A DNA stretch of 36,460 bases from Candidatus Cryptobacteroides intestinigallinarum (lineage in GTDB: Bacteria > Bacteroidota > Bacteroidia > Bacteroidales > UBA932): contig JADIMK010000012.1 in assembly GCA_017694785.1 (NCBI GenBank), positions 1-36,460 of the forward strand. The letters are read 5' to 3'. The notes under the pieces are model-generated. The model was given only the letters and a program-made list of their open reading frames with translations, had not been told where the DNA came from and did not search any database. The position numbers were made by a program, and so were the translations under genes. Shown here piece after piece: positions 16,175 to 24,145 of this stretch; the first letter of the stretch is position 1; every line of letters starts with the position of its first letter.

Positions 16175-17455
16175 CTACTGGTTGAGCATCACTTTCAGGT
16201 CATATATGTTCTTGAGCAGCTCCAGCTCATGGCGGGAGCGCTCCTGCATAGCATTATTTTCGTTCATTATGTCCCTGAGGAGGTCATTGACAGTTATGAC
16301 TCCGTTGCGGTACTTGGACTCAGAGGCCTGGCGGACAGACTTACGCAAGTCCACTATCTCATCATCGGACGACTTTATCTCATACATCCTGTCTATCTCT
16401 TTCTGGATCTGGGTCTGCTGGATGTCCGTATTCCACTTGTAGGCATCTCTCTGCAGCTCGATTGAACGTCTGGAGAGGTCAAGTTTCCTCAGATCGTTCT
16501 TCCTTGTATAGAATCCGGTGATGTCCCATTTGAATGAGATACCTGCGATCCCGTTCCAGCTCATGGTATTGTATGCCATGTCATCGAAGATGTTGAGTCC
16601 TGGCTTTCCGTACCAGCCCTGAGCGAAGAAAGAAAACTTCGGCATTATCGCCACATCAAGCATCCTCTTCTGGGAGTCAAGGGCCTTGATGCGGGCATCA
16701 AAGAGCTGAAGTTCCGGCCTCAGATTGACATTCGGGTCTACAAGCTGCACCTGCGGTACCTCAAATATCTCGTCATCTTCTATCTTCCTGCCGATCATTA
16801 TCGCTAGCATATCCTTGTAGGTACGTATGGCTGTCTCGATCTGGCGGCGCTGCTGGCGCAAAGACAGGAGCTCTACCCTGATATTGTCCATGTCGCTCTG
16901 CATGGCCGTACCGTTGGATACAGCCGACTGCACCGATGCCAGATTGGCCGACATCAGTGTGTCCATCTGGAGATTCGTCTTGAGATTGGACTCCATGACA
17001 AGGATCCCGAAATACATCTGGTTGACCCTGTTCTTCAGAGCCTCCATATCCTTGTCAAGAGTCAGCTTGGATACCTCCTGCTGGGCCTTTACAGCCTCCC
17101 TCTGAGCCTTGGTATAACCTCCGTCCCATATAGTCTGGGTGATATTGAGCTGCACCTTATACTGATCGTGCGAAAGTCCGACCATCTCTACGCCTGCAAA
17201 CTTCAGAAGATTGTCAAAAGCTTCAGGGAATGCGGTGACATCACTCTGGTATGTGGCCTGGCCTGAAAGCGATATCTGCGGCACATAGCCCATGGCCGCA
17301 TTCTCAAAAGAGTACCTTGACATAGCTTCCGTCAATTCGTACTGCTTGATCAGCGGATAATTGTCCCTGACCATACTGTAGCACTCTTCCAGGGATATCG
17401 CATGGATATTTGTCACGCCAAGGGCCAGAACAATTGAAAATAGTATCTTTTTCAT
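16175..17455 (-). CDS. TolC-like outer membrane efflux protein
   Basis: First gene of the exporter operon; 426 residues from MKKILFSIVLALGVTNIHA, a clear signal peptide. The mature protein opens with the family's SLEECYSMVRDNYPLIKQYEL and has the two-fold OEP repeat: long helices rich in Gln/Lys/Asp around 120-200 and 330-410, with beta segments in between (QISLSGQATYQSDVTAF; KFSFFAQGWYGKPGLNIF). It provides the outer-membrane channel. The frame extends to 17515, but the ATG at 17455 starts the signal peptide directly and the promoter box at 17530 still lies upstream. It is somewhat divergent from E. coli TolC, as usual in this phylum. Confidence 0.9.
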   Translation of the reverse strand: MKKILFSIVLALGVTNIHAISLEECYSMVRDNYPLIKQYELTEAMSRYSFENAAMGYVPQISLSGQATYQSDVTAFPEAFDNLLKFAGVEMVGLSHDQYKVQLNITQTIWDGGYTKAQREAVKAQQEVSKLTLDKDMEALKNRVNQMYFGILVMESNLKTNLQMDTLMSANLASVQSAVSNGTAMQSDMDNIRVELLSLRQQRRQIETAIRTYKDMLAIMIGRKIEDDEIFEVPQVQLVDPNVNLRPELQLFDARIKALDSQKRMLDVAIMPKFSFFAQGWYGKPGLNIFDDMAYNTMSWNGIAGISFKWDITGFYTRKNDLRKLDLSRRSIELQRDAYKWNTDIQQTQIQKEIDRMYEIKSSDDEIVDLRKSVRQASESKYRNGVITVNDLLRDIMNENNAMQERSRHELELLKNIYDLKVMLNQ

Positions 17456-17529
17456 ACTTCTGCTGTTTTGAATGAAGCAAGCAACCATATACAAAATTGA
17501 CGCCAACAGCATCATAATGCATATTTATC

Positions 17530-17537
17530 CAAATATA
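17530..17537 (-). promoter_or_regulatory. -7 box for the exporter operon
   Basis: Minus strand TATATTTG, about 75 bases before the TolC-like start at 17455. This is the only convincing promoter box upstream of the seven minus-strand genes ending with rmuC, whose gaps are 10 to 76 bases. Confidence 0.55.
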
Positions 17538-17595
17538 CATTATTATTTTGATATACTGAATTTTATTGTCCGACAGCAGGCCCGATGCCGTAGTG

Positions 17596-18621
17596 TCAGA
17601 GGAGGCTGATCAGAGCTCGGACATCCTCTTCTCTTGTAGCCCAGCTTGTTGCAAAGCGTACAGCGGTATGGGAAGCATCTGTCTTTTCCCAGAATGTGAA
17701 TGTCGCATGCTTCTTCAGCTCTGCCATAGTGTCATCATCAAGTATGACAAAAAGCTGGTTTGTCTGCGGCTCCACAAGAAACCTGTATCCTTTGCTGCGG
17801 AAGCCTTCGGCAAGGATTCCGGCAGTTCTGATGGCATTGCGCGAAATCTCCAGATAAAGCCCGTCAGTAAAGAGAGTATCAAACTGAATGCCGAGAAGAC
17901 GCCCCTTGGCAAGCAGAGCACCGCTGCTCTTCATGATCGGAGGAAGATCCCGTGCAAGCCCCGGATGTGTCACCACTACCGCTTCTCCGAAAAGAGCCCC
18001 GACCTTTGTACCTCCTATGTAGAAGACATCGCACAGGGAAGCTACATCCTCCAGTGTCACATCAGTACCGTCTGCCACAAGACCGTATCCCAGCCTGGCA
18101 CCGTCGAGATAAAGAGGAAGGTGATAACGGCGGCAGACTTCGGAAAGAGCAGTGAGTTCAGCCTTCGTATAGAGAGTGCCGTACTCCGTCGGATGTGAAA
18201 TGTAGACCATACCAGGACGTACAAGATGAACCTTACCGTCGTCGGCAGAATATGCCTGCATGAATTCTTCCAAGGCAGGTGCAAGAAGCTTCCCGTCAGT
18301 CTGAGGAAGAGGTATGACCTTGTGGCCGGTGGCCTCGACAGCTCCGGTCTCATGCTGGTTTATATGGCCCGATACCGCAGCAACAACCCCCTCGCACGGA
18401 GAAAGTATCGAGGCAATCACCACCTTGTTGGTCTGTGTACCACCCACCATGAAATGAACCTTGGCTTCAGGACAGCCGCAGGCCTTGCGTATCCTTGCCC
18501 TTGCAGACTTGCTCCACTTGTCGAAAGTGTAGCCGGGTGTCTGTTCCCTATTTGTCTCCATGAGCCTTTCCATTATCTCAGGGCAGGCCCCTTCCATGTA
18601 GTCAGAATCAAAATGAAGCAT
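17596..18621 (-). CDS. ltaE: Low-specificity threonine aldolase (PLP-dependent)
   Basis: Cytoplasmic PLP enzyme splitting threonine (or allo-threonine) into glycine and acetaldehyde; 341 residues, normal for the beta-eliminating lyase/threonine aldolase family. The PLP lysine is Lys206 in YIGGTKVGA; Asp173 and Arg176 in YLDGARLGYG bind the cofactor; the stacking histidine is His90 in INQHETGA; FMVGGTQTNK at 57-66 is the phosphate loop. The start MLHFDSDYMEGACPEIM matches the family (FxSDNxxGxHPxI-like). It is 86 bases downstream of the Smr-domain gene on the same strand, with no clear own promoter. The glycine made could enter the glycine cleavage system encoded further along. Stereospecificity cannot be predicted. 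Confidence 0.92.
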   Translation of the reverse strand: MLHFDSDYMEGACPEIMERLMETNREQTPGYTFDKWSKSARARIRKACGCPEAKVHFMVGGTQTNKVVIASILSPCEGVVAAVSGHINQHETGAVEATGHKVIPLPQTDGKLLAPALEEFMQAYSADDGKVHLVRPGMVYISHPTEYGTLYTKAELTALSEVCRRYHLPLYLDGARLGYGLVADGTDVTLEDVASLCDVFYIGGTKVGALFGEAVVVTHPGLARDLPPIMKSSGALLAKGRLLGIQFDTLFTDGLYLEISRNAIRTAGILAEGFRSKGYRFLVEPQTNQLFVILDDDTMAELKKHATFTFWEKTDASHTAVRFATSWATREEDVRALISLL

Positions 18622-18707
18622 AATTTTATATCTGTTAGTCCGTCATTCAATTGTCATATAATGCACATAATAGCTGCCCAAACCTTCCGGATGCAAAGCC
18701 AGTCCGT

Positions 18708-19445
18708 TCATCTTATCACCACTTCCGTCACCCCCGGCTTGCCGACAGTATAGATACAGCTGAGGGCAAAGACCTCGTCAAGCTCCTTGCGCACAAGTGA
18801 ACACAGGACTCCGTCTCCCACTCCATGCACTACCGTGATTCTCATGCCACGGTGCCGGAGATTTTCCCTGATCACCCTGCGGAATACATTCATCTGAAAG
18901 TCAAGTTCCTGGCCATGCGGCACTCCATGTCCACCAGGCAAGGCATCGATATGAAGATCAACTGTCATATGACCTGTAGTACCCTGACGGCTCTTCCTGA
19001 CAAGCGAAGCCTCATCAGCCCTCTCCTTCCTGACCTGGCTACCGGCGGGAAGTTCCCTGAGTACCTTTTCCTCAGACTCGAAAGTCACGGTTATCTCGCA
19101 CGGGTCGGCATCTATCACCAGATCCTCATCGACCTTTACTCTAACTGTCTTCCCCAGCGACACTATCTCGCCCCTCAAATCTGAATCCATGAAGACCACA
19201 TGCTGTCCCACCTTGAATTCCCTGCCGCGGTCTATCGTGTCTCCATCCAGATCACAGGCTGTCTTTCGGGCATGCCTTGAGCTGCCGGCATGCTTTTCTG
19301 CCGGCCGATTCACGGTAACATCCGCACCGGAAGTCCTTTCCGAGCCAGATCTGCCGGAGCCCACAGGAGAAGCCTCTTCTTGTGAAGCCTTCTTCATCAG
19401 GTCCTTGAGGTCGGAAAGTCCGTATTTTTTCAATTCATGTCCCAT
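18708..19445 (-). CDS. DUF2027-type protein with Smr domain
   Basis: 245 residues. Residues 1-20 form a short amphipathic helix (LKDLMKKA), 22-65 are low-complexity (Ser/Gly/Arg), 75-122 a small barrel-like module (FKVGQHVVFMDSDLRGEIVS) as in DUF2027 proteins, and 160-245 an Smr (MutS2 C-terminal) domain: VDLHIDAL, then VVHGVGDGVLCSLVRKELDEV with the H-G-x-G-x-G-x-L motif characteristic of Smr nuclease domains. It probably binds or cuts nucleic acid; its role in Bacteroidales is not established. A -7 box just upstream would give a very short leader. No operon partner other than possibly the threonine aldolase. Confidence 0.85.
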   Translation of the reverse strand: MGHELKKYGLSDLKDLMKKASQEEASPVGSGRSGSERTSGADVTVNRPAEKHAGSSRHARKTACDLDGDTIDRGREFKVGQHVVFMDSDLRGEIVSLGKTVRVKVDEDLVIDADPCEITVTFESEEKVLRELPAGSQVRKERADEASLVRKSRQGTTGHMTVDLHIDALPGGHGVPHGQELDFQMNVFRRVIRENLRHRGMRITVVHGVGDGVLCSLVRKELDEVFALSCIYTVGKPGVTEVVIR

Positions 19446-19455
19446 AGCCAGCCGG

Positions 19456-19463
19456 CAAAGATA
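19456..19463 (-). promoter_or_regulatory. -7 box for Smr-domain gene
   Basis: Minus strand TATCTTTG ending 10 bases before the ATG at 19445, so the message would be nearly leaderless. Confidence 0.45.
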
Positions 19464-19568
19464 CTAAAATCCATGGGACCATGTATCAGAATATGCAATG
19501 TAATCCTGCGGGAAGCTCCTGCCCGTCATATATTGGGGTCACATGTAAGGATTTCACAGAATTTTGTC

Positions 19569-19576
19569 TAAATTTG
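19569..19576 (+). promoter_or_regulatory. -7 box for TauE/SafE gene
   Basis: TAAATTTG followed by ACA, 36 bases before the ATG at 19613. It rules out the longer frame starting at 19481. The same octamer serves the genes at 3152 and 21821. Confidence 0.6.
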
Positions 19577-19612
19577 ACATGGAAAGGCCCGATACGGGGA
19601 AATGAAGATACG

Positions 19613-20329
19613 ATGCTGGACGCTGTCATCCTCATAATTGCTGCATTTGCAGCAGGTCTGCTTTCCGGAACCGTCGGCTTCGGAGGCAGCATGATCCTGC
19701 TCCCGGCCATGACGTCCTGCTACGGGATAGAGGTTGCCGTACCAATGTCAACGATCGCACAGCTGCTGAGCAACCTTTTCCGGGTCGGTGCCGGATTCAG
19801 ATGCATCAGATGGCGCAAAGCTGCATTTTTCCTGATTCTCGCGGCGCCGCTCACACTGCTCGGTGCATATTGGTTTGTAGTTGTCCCCAAAGAACTGATG
19901 ACAAGGATACTCTGTCTTCTTCTGATAGTCTTTGCTTTCCTTGACATGACCCAGAAGCTGAAGCTTCCTCGCTCAAGATGGACAATGCTCGCAGGGGGCG
20001 GCATTTCCGGCATCATCAACGGTCTTCTCAGCCTCTCAGGACCGATCAGCAGCGCCGTTTTCCTCACCCTCGGGCTCGCGCCGGTCGCCTACATAGCCAC
20101 CGAAGCTGCGGCTGCCACAGTCATGCATATCATCCAGCTTGCGGCATACGGCGGATTCGGCCTGATATCCAAGGATATAATATTTGAAGGAGTCTACACT
20201 GGGGCAGCCATGATACTCGGCAACTGGATAGCCATCCGCCGCATAAAGACTGTCAAGAGAAAGATCTACCGCCGTTCGGTAGCCATAGTCATGATCATCT
20301 GCTCGATATGGCTGTTCATGTCAGTCTGA
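19613..20329 (+). CDS. TauE/SafE-family membrane permease
   Basis: 238 residues from the ATG at 19613, with about eight hydrophobic segments in two repeats. The TauE/SafE signature appears in the first repeat as AAGLLSGTVGFGGSMILLPAM-type sequence near the N-terminus and in the second as GGGISGIINGLLSLSGP near residue 125. Family members export sulfite, sulfoacetate or other organic anions, or import taurine-related compounds; the substrate here is unknown. The promoter box at 19569 decides the start; the 44 extra residues of the longer frame are not hydrophobic and not family-like. It is followed 86 bases later by the metal GTPase gene, which has its own promoter box. Nearby genes give no sulfur context. 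Confidence 0.87.
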   Translation: MLDAVILIIAAFAAGLLSGTVGFGGSMILLPAMTSCYGIEVAVPMSTIAQLLSNLFRVGAGFRCIRWRKAAFFLILAAPLTLLGAYWFVVVPKELMTRILCLLLIVFAFLDMTQKLKLPRSRWTMLAGGGISGIINGLLSLSGPISSAVFLTLGLAPVAYIATEAAAATVMHIIQLAAYGGFGLISKDIIFEGVYTGAAMILGNWIAIRRIKTVKRKIYRRSVAIVMIICSIWLFMSV

Positions 20330-20382
20330 AACCCACAATGACAGAAAAAGATACTCCATAGACAACAAATCAAAATAAAATG

Positions 20383-20390
20383 TATTTTTG
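20383..20390 (+). promoter_or_regulatory. -7 box for metal GTPase gene
   Basis: TATTTTTG, a TAnnTTTG match 25 bases before the ATG at 20416. It overlaps the upstream in-frame ATG at 20380, which therefore cannot be the start. Confidence 0.55.
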
Positions 20391-20403
20391 CACCCTCTAC
20401 AAA

Positions 20404-20408
20404 GGAGG
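20404..20408 (+). promoter_or_regulatory. Strong Shine-Dalgarno site before metal GTPase
   Basis: GGAGG within AAAGGAGGAA, seven bases before the ATG at 20416. Such a full Shine-Dalgarno match is unusual in Bacteroidota and absent from the other starts in this window. It supports the 20416 start. Confidence 0.7.
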
Positions 20409-20415
20409 AAATGAT

Positions 20416-21708
20416 ATGGAGAAGAAAACGATCCCGGTCCTGCTTCTGACCGGTTACCTCGGAAGCGGAAAGACAACTCTTGTCAACAATATCCTTGCAA
20501 ACAAGAAAGGAATCAGATTTGCCGTAATAGTCAACGATATAGGTGAAGTCAACATCGATGCAGACCTCATACAGAAAGGCGGAGTGGTTGGTAGCAAAGA
20601 CGACAGTCTCGTAGCCCTTCAGAACGGCTGTATTTGCTGCACCCTCAAGGCAGACCTCGTGGAACAGGTCTACGAACTGATGAAAATGCAGAGATTCGAC
20701 TACATAGTCATCGAAGCCAGCGGCATCTGTGAGCCAGAGCCTATAGCACAGACCATCTGCAGCATCCCTAGCCTCGGAGAAGGCTACAGGAAATACGGCA
20801 TCTGCAGGCTCGACTGTATCGTGACTGTAGTGGACGCTCTGAGGATGCAGAGCGAATTCGCGTGCGGTGACGACCTCACCCGCAAGAACATCGATGAGGA
20901 AGACATCGAGAACCTCATAATCCAGCAGATCGAGTTCTGCAACATCATCCTGCTCAACAAGGCTTCGGAAGTCAAGCCGGAGGAGCTTTCACGCATAAAG
21001 CAGATCATACGTACCCTCCAGCCTAAGGCCCAGATAATAGAATGCGACTACACCAAGGTCGACCTGGACAAGCTCATCAACACAGGACTCTTCAACTTCG
21101 ACAAAGTCTCCACATCAGCCGGATGGATCCAGGGCATCGAACGTCAGGCCACAGCCGAAGAGGAATTCGAAGCACGCAACTACGGCATGCACCTGGAGTT
21201 CAAGCATGGCGATGAAGACCACGACGACCATGACGATGACCATCATGACCATGAGCACGACCATCACGACGATGATCATCATGACCATGAGGAAGGACAC
21301 GGACATCATCACCACCATCACCACGAAGGAGGCGAGGTCGAGGAATACGGCATCGGCACATTCGTCTACTACAGGAGACCGGCCTTCGACATCAACAAAT
21401 TCGACAATTTCGTTGCCAAGAAATGGCCGAAGAGCGTCATAAGGGCAAAAGGCATCTGCTACTTCAGCGAAAATCCGGACATGTCCTACCTATTTGAACA
21501 GGCCGGAAAGCAGAAGATGCTCCGCGAAGCCGGGCAGTGGTATGCCACAGCACCAGAAGAAGACCGTCTGGAACTTATGCGCCAGGACCCTAACTTCTTC
21601 AAGGACTGGGACGAAAAATACGGAGACAGAATGGAAAAGATTGTCTTCATCGGCCAGCACATGGACAAGGAACAGATCATCCATGACCTTGACCAGTGCC
21701 TTGAATAG
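20416..21708 (+). CDS. CobW/COG0523 (ZNG1-type) metal GTPase
   Basis: 430 residues. The order is: Walker A GYLGSGKTT (13-21), the COG0523 metal-binding motif GCICC (71-75), the Walker B-like IVIEASGICEP, the base-recognition LNKASE, a histidine/aspartate-rich loop (about 264-303) and a C-terminal CobW_C domain. COG0523 GTPases deliver zinc, cobalt or other metals to client proteins; the CxCC motif and a His-rich loop are common in zinc-linked members, so zinc is the best guess. Such genes are often under Zur, but I cannot identify a Zur site. The start at 20416 follows from the promoter box and the strong ribosome site. It is closed by a strong terminator. The TauE/SafE gene upstream is probably separate. 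Confidence 0.92.
   Translation: MEKKTIPVLLLTGYLGSGKTTLVNNILANKKGIRFAVIVNDIGEVNIDADLIQKGGVVGSKDDSLVALQNGCICCTLKADLVEQVYELMKMQRFDYIVIEASGICEPEPIAQTICSIPSLGEGYRKYGICRLDCIVTVVDALRMQSEFACGDDLTRKNIDEEDIENLIIQQIEFCNIILLNKASEVKPEELSRIKQIIRTLQPKAQIIECDYTKVDLDKLINTGLFNFDKVSTSAGWIQGIERQATAEEEFEARNYGMHLEFKHGDEDHDDHDDDHHDHEHDHHDDDHHDHEEGHGHHHHHHHEGGEVEEYGIGTFVYYRRPAFDINKFDNFVAKKWPKSVIRAKGICYFSENPDMSYLFEQAGKQKMLREAGQWYATAPEEDRLELMRQDPNFFKDWDEKYGDRMEKIVFIGQHMDKEQIIHDLDQCLE
21205..21324 (+). other. His/Asp-rich metal-binding loop coding region
   Basis: About 40 codons built from CAT/CAC and GAT/GAC, encoding runs such as HDDHDDDHHDHEHDHHDDDH and later seven histidines in a row. The DNA has short imperfect direct repeats of GACCATCATGA type, a likely slippage hot spot that should vary in length between strains. 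Confidence 0.85.
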
Positions 21709-21732
21709 CAGAGAAAGAAAATAAATATCGTG

Positions 21733-21775
21733 AAAACGGGATCCCGAAAAACAAAACTTTCGGGATCCCGTTTTT
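21733..21775 (+). terminator. Strong rho-independent terminator after metal GTPase
   Basis: Left arm 21733-21749 (AAAACGGGATCCCGAAA) pairs perfectly with right arm 21758-21774 around an 8-base loop, ending in a T5 run. Because the arms are near-symmetric and bounded by A and T runs, it could work in both directions. Each arm contains the palindrome CGGGATCCCG, which can also pair with itself. Confidence 0.9.
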
Positions 21776-21795
21776 AATCTTCATTAATTTATTTA

Positions 21796-21803
21796 TAAAT
21801 TTG
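21796..21803 (+). promoter_or_regulatory. -7 box for degraded lipoprotein gene
   Basis: TAAATTTG, 17 bases before the ATG at 21821. The promoter seems intact although the gene is not. Confidence 0.5.
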
Positions 21804-21820
21804 TGAGATTAAGAACGAAA

Positions 21821-22977
21821 ATGACCGGGACATGTACCAAAACTGAAGTAAAACAAGACACGCCATCGGAATTCATGTCCATAACAGTTCAGGAGACAAA
21901 AGCAACTTCCGCTACTGTGATCTTTGTTCCAGCCGACAATAATGAACCGTATTCCTATGGTGTAATTGCCAAGGAGGAGTTCTACAACGGTTTCATACCT
22001 TCGGATGTCAATGACATGTCAAGCTGCAGTAAATCCGTATACTCCCATACATTCGAGAATCTCCAGCCTGAGACAGAATATGTAGTCTATGCCTATGGTG
22101 TAGACGGGAACGGAAGTTATGTTGAGGGCCGACTTGAATCAGAAGAGTTTGCACCCTTGAGAAGCCGAAGGAGTCGACTTTCGGGGTAACAGTCGACAAC
22201 ATGATCCCAGGTAAAGTTGATGTCCACATAGATACCAAGGACTACAGCGGTACCTACTTCTACGGATGCATCACAAAGGAGGAATATGATGCATGCGCCG
22301 ATGAAAAAGCAGTTTTCGACAGGATAATCAACAGGTTAATTGCACTTAACAGCAATCTCATTGAAAACGGATGGACAGAGACTGATGTAATAGGTGCTGT
22401 GCTAAAGACAGGAAGCATGGACATGTCGGTGTCTTACCTCAGACCGGATACAGAATATGTAGTCTGCGTCTTCGGATGCAACACGTCCAAAGCCCTCCTC
22501 ACCGATGTCTCGACAGCAGAGTTCAAGGTACCGGCCCAGGACATGGTCGATGATGTGCAATTCACTATCGGTGATGTAGATGTCAAAGTGACAGCACAGA
22601 CTCTTGCGTCAGTGACATATACGGTAAGGGCGCCTGAAGATTATGACGGACTCTTCTTCGTATGCTCGCTGGACAAAGCTGTCTATGATGCGTACAACAA
22701 TTCATACACAGGAGAAGAAATACCGGTAGAAGAATATTGCTGGTATGATTATTTCGACATGTTCAACTACTATATCGAATATGTCGATCTCAGCTGGATC
22801 TTTGAAAACGCCGTATGGTCCGGTGAGATAACATATCAGGAGAACAAGGCAAGGCAGCAGCAGGATACAATCATGTACGTATATGCCATCGCTGTAGACG
22901 GACAATACTGCATGCCTAGGCAATCAAAGGCTTCAGTCTTTGAGATAGTTATCCCTGGATATGGAGAAGATCTTTAA
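21821..22977 (+). pseudogene. Broken lipoprotein gene with three Fn3-like repeats
   Basis: Two reading frames (21821-22189 and 22201-22977) form one protein when joined by a -1 shift near 22150-22158: frame 2 ends ESEEFAP..., while the other frame, read upstream of 22201, gives TLEKPKESTFGVTVDN running straight into MIPGKVDVHID. The joined protein has three tandem units, each with a Y-G-x-x-x-K-E-E-x-Y segment (YGVIAKEEFY, YGCITKEEYD, FVCSLDKAVYD) and, in most, a L-x-P-x-T-E-Y-V-V strand, as in repeated Bacteroidales lipoproteins of unknown function. The N-terminus starts MTGTCTKTEVKQ: CTKTE looks like the lipidated cysteine and spacer of a lipoprotein, but the hydrophobic signal is gone. A one-base deletion (for example GCAACCC to GCACCC) would explain the frame break; a sequencing error is possible. 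Function unknown. Confidence 0.75.
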
Positions 22978-22998
22978 TACCTATATGCTTTTGTAGAT

Positions 22999-23094
22999 AC
23001 GCAATGACGGCTGTCTCTCAGGCGACATCGGCTCCCGAGAAGGGAGGGGACCCACATTGTGGGGAGGATCGCCGGATGACAGCCGTCATTGCGT
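22999..23094. repeat. MITE-like palindromic element with 17-bp inverted ends
   Basis: A perfect 17-base inverted repeat (22999-23015, ACGCAATGACGGCTGTC, and 23078-23094) encloses about 62 bases that fold further: GGCGA/TCGCC (23021-23025 and 23069-23073), CTCCC/GGGAG, and CCCAC/GTGGG with a 3-base loop. The predicted shape is a cloverleaf-like branched hairpin. It lies between the ends of two convergent genes. There is no T-run and I see no target-site duplication. The GC-rich GGGAGGGG...GTGGGGAGG core resembles dispersed intergenic repeats common in Bacteroidota genomes, but copy number cannot be checked here. Confidence 0.65.
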
Positions 23095-23118
23095 CATGTC
23101 AAGCCAAAAGGATGCTGA

Positions 23119-24048
23119 TTAGAGGGAAATCACATAACCGGCAGTGAAGGTCTCTGAAGGAGCGAGCCTGTTCACCCAGTCACGCCTGCTGAAATCGCCC
23201 TCAAATCCGGCCCTGTCGCAGCGTCCGTACCAAGGTTCGATACACACGAACGGAGCCTTGCCTGACACAGGAGACCAGAGGCCGACAAGAGGAGCATCAA
23301 ACGAAAGGCTCACCCAAGGACGGCCGTCCTTTGTCAGCAAAGTCACCTTACCCACCTGGCTGTCTTCAAATATCAAGGCATCCTTCTCAAAGGTCCTGTC
23401 ATTGATATCTATCCTTGAGCCGCACTCATATTTCGTATCAGGATCGGCACAGCCCTTCTCCTTGATAAGGTCATATACAAATCTAGCCTCTGCCTCAGTT
23501 GCGTCTGATTCCGCAGATGCACCTTTCTCGGATGCAACTGTGCCACAGCCCGCTGTGCTTTGCCTTTCGAGGATGAAAGAGCCTCTCTCATGCGACTGAG
23601 GGTCGAAATCCGGATAGAAGAACGCAGGATGGGCCCCGATCTGGAAATACATATCTCCGGAAGCCGGATTGGTCACCTTCCAATGTACTTCTACGCTGCT
23701 TCCTGACAGGGTGTAGCCTATCTCAAGCACAAACGGGAACGGGTAGCGTCTGAGTGTTTCTTCATCTGACTCAAGCCTGTACCAGATGGCCTCGGAAGTC
23801 TGGGATACCAGAGTGAAATCCATGTCCCTGGCAAACCCGTGCTGGGACATCTCGTATTCCTTGCCTCCGATGCGGTATCTGCCGTTCCACAAGCTGCCGA
23901 CAATCGGGAAGAGCACAGGTGAATGCCTCTTCCAGAAGGCAGGATCCGCCTGCCAGAGATATTCCCTACCTTCTTTCTTTATGCTGCAGAGCTCTGCTCC
24001 GTGCCTGCTGACTTCGATTGTCAGGATTCCATTGGAAAGTCTTTCCAT
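23119..24048 (-). CDS. Aldose 1-epimerase/mutarotase-like protein
   Basis: 309 residues of the galactose mutarotase superfamily (LacX/YeaD-like branch): SRHGAELCSIKKEGREYLWQ opening, MSQHGFARD with His70, QIGAHPAFFYP with His140, and the catalytic glutamate in FVCIEPWYGRCD (Glu271). It would interconvert sugar anomers; the branch is poorly characterised, so the sugar is unknown. Residues about 162-189 (RQSTAGCGTVASEKGASAES and on) are a low-complexity Ala/Ser/Glu insert not expected in the family, probably a surface loop. It lies 97 bases downstream of the topoisomerase gene on the same strand and may share its transcript. Confidence 0.9.
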   Translation of the reverse strand: MERLSNGILTIEVSRHGAELCSIKKEGREYLWQADPAFWKRHSPVLFPIVGSLWNGRYRIGGKEYEMSQHGFARDMDFTLVSQTSEAIWYRLESDEETLRRYPFPFVLEIGYTLSGSSVEVHWKVTNPASGDMYFQIGAHPAFFYPDFDPQSHERGSFILERQSTAGCGTVASEKGASAESDATEAEARFVYDLIKEKGCADPDTKYECGSRIDINDRTFEKDALIFEDSQVGKVTLLTKDGRPWVSLSFDAPLVGLWSPVSGKAPFVCIEPWYGRCDRAGFEGDFSRRDWVNRLAPSETFTAGYVISL

Positions 24049-24145
24049 AACTATGATATTTTAATGTTACCTTATTTTCTGAAACCATTGTCTGCTTCTG
24101 CTGCTGGCTGATTGCCAGGACGACATCATGGTATTGACATCAAGT

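Noticed and set aside
21205..21324. CRISPR-like or tandem repeat array
   Set aside because: The repetition follows from His and Asp codons in a coding frame; units are irregular and there are no spacers.
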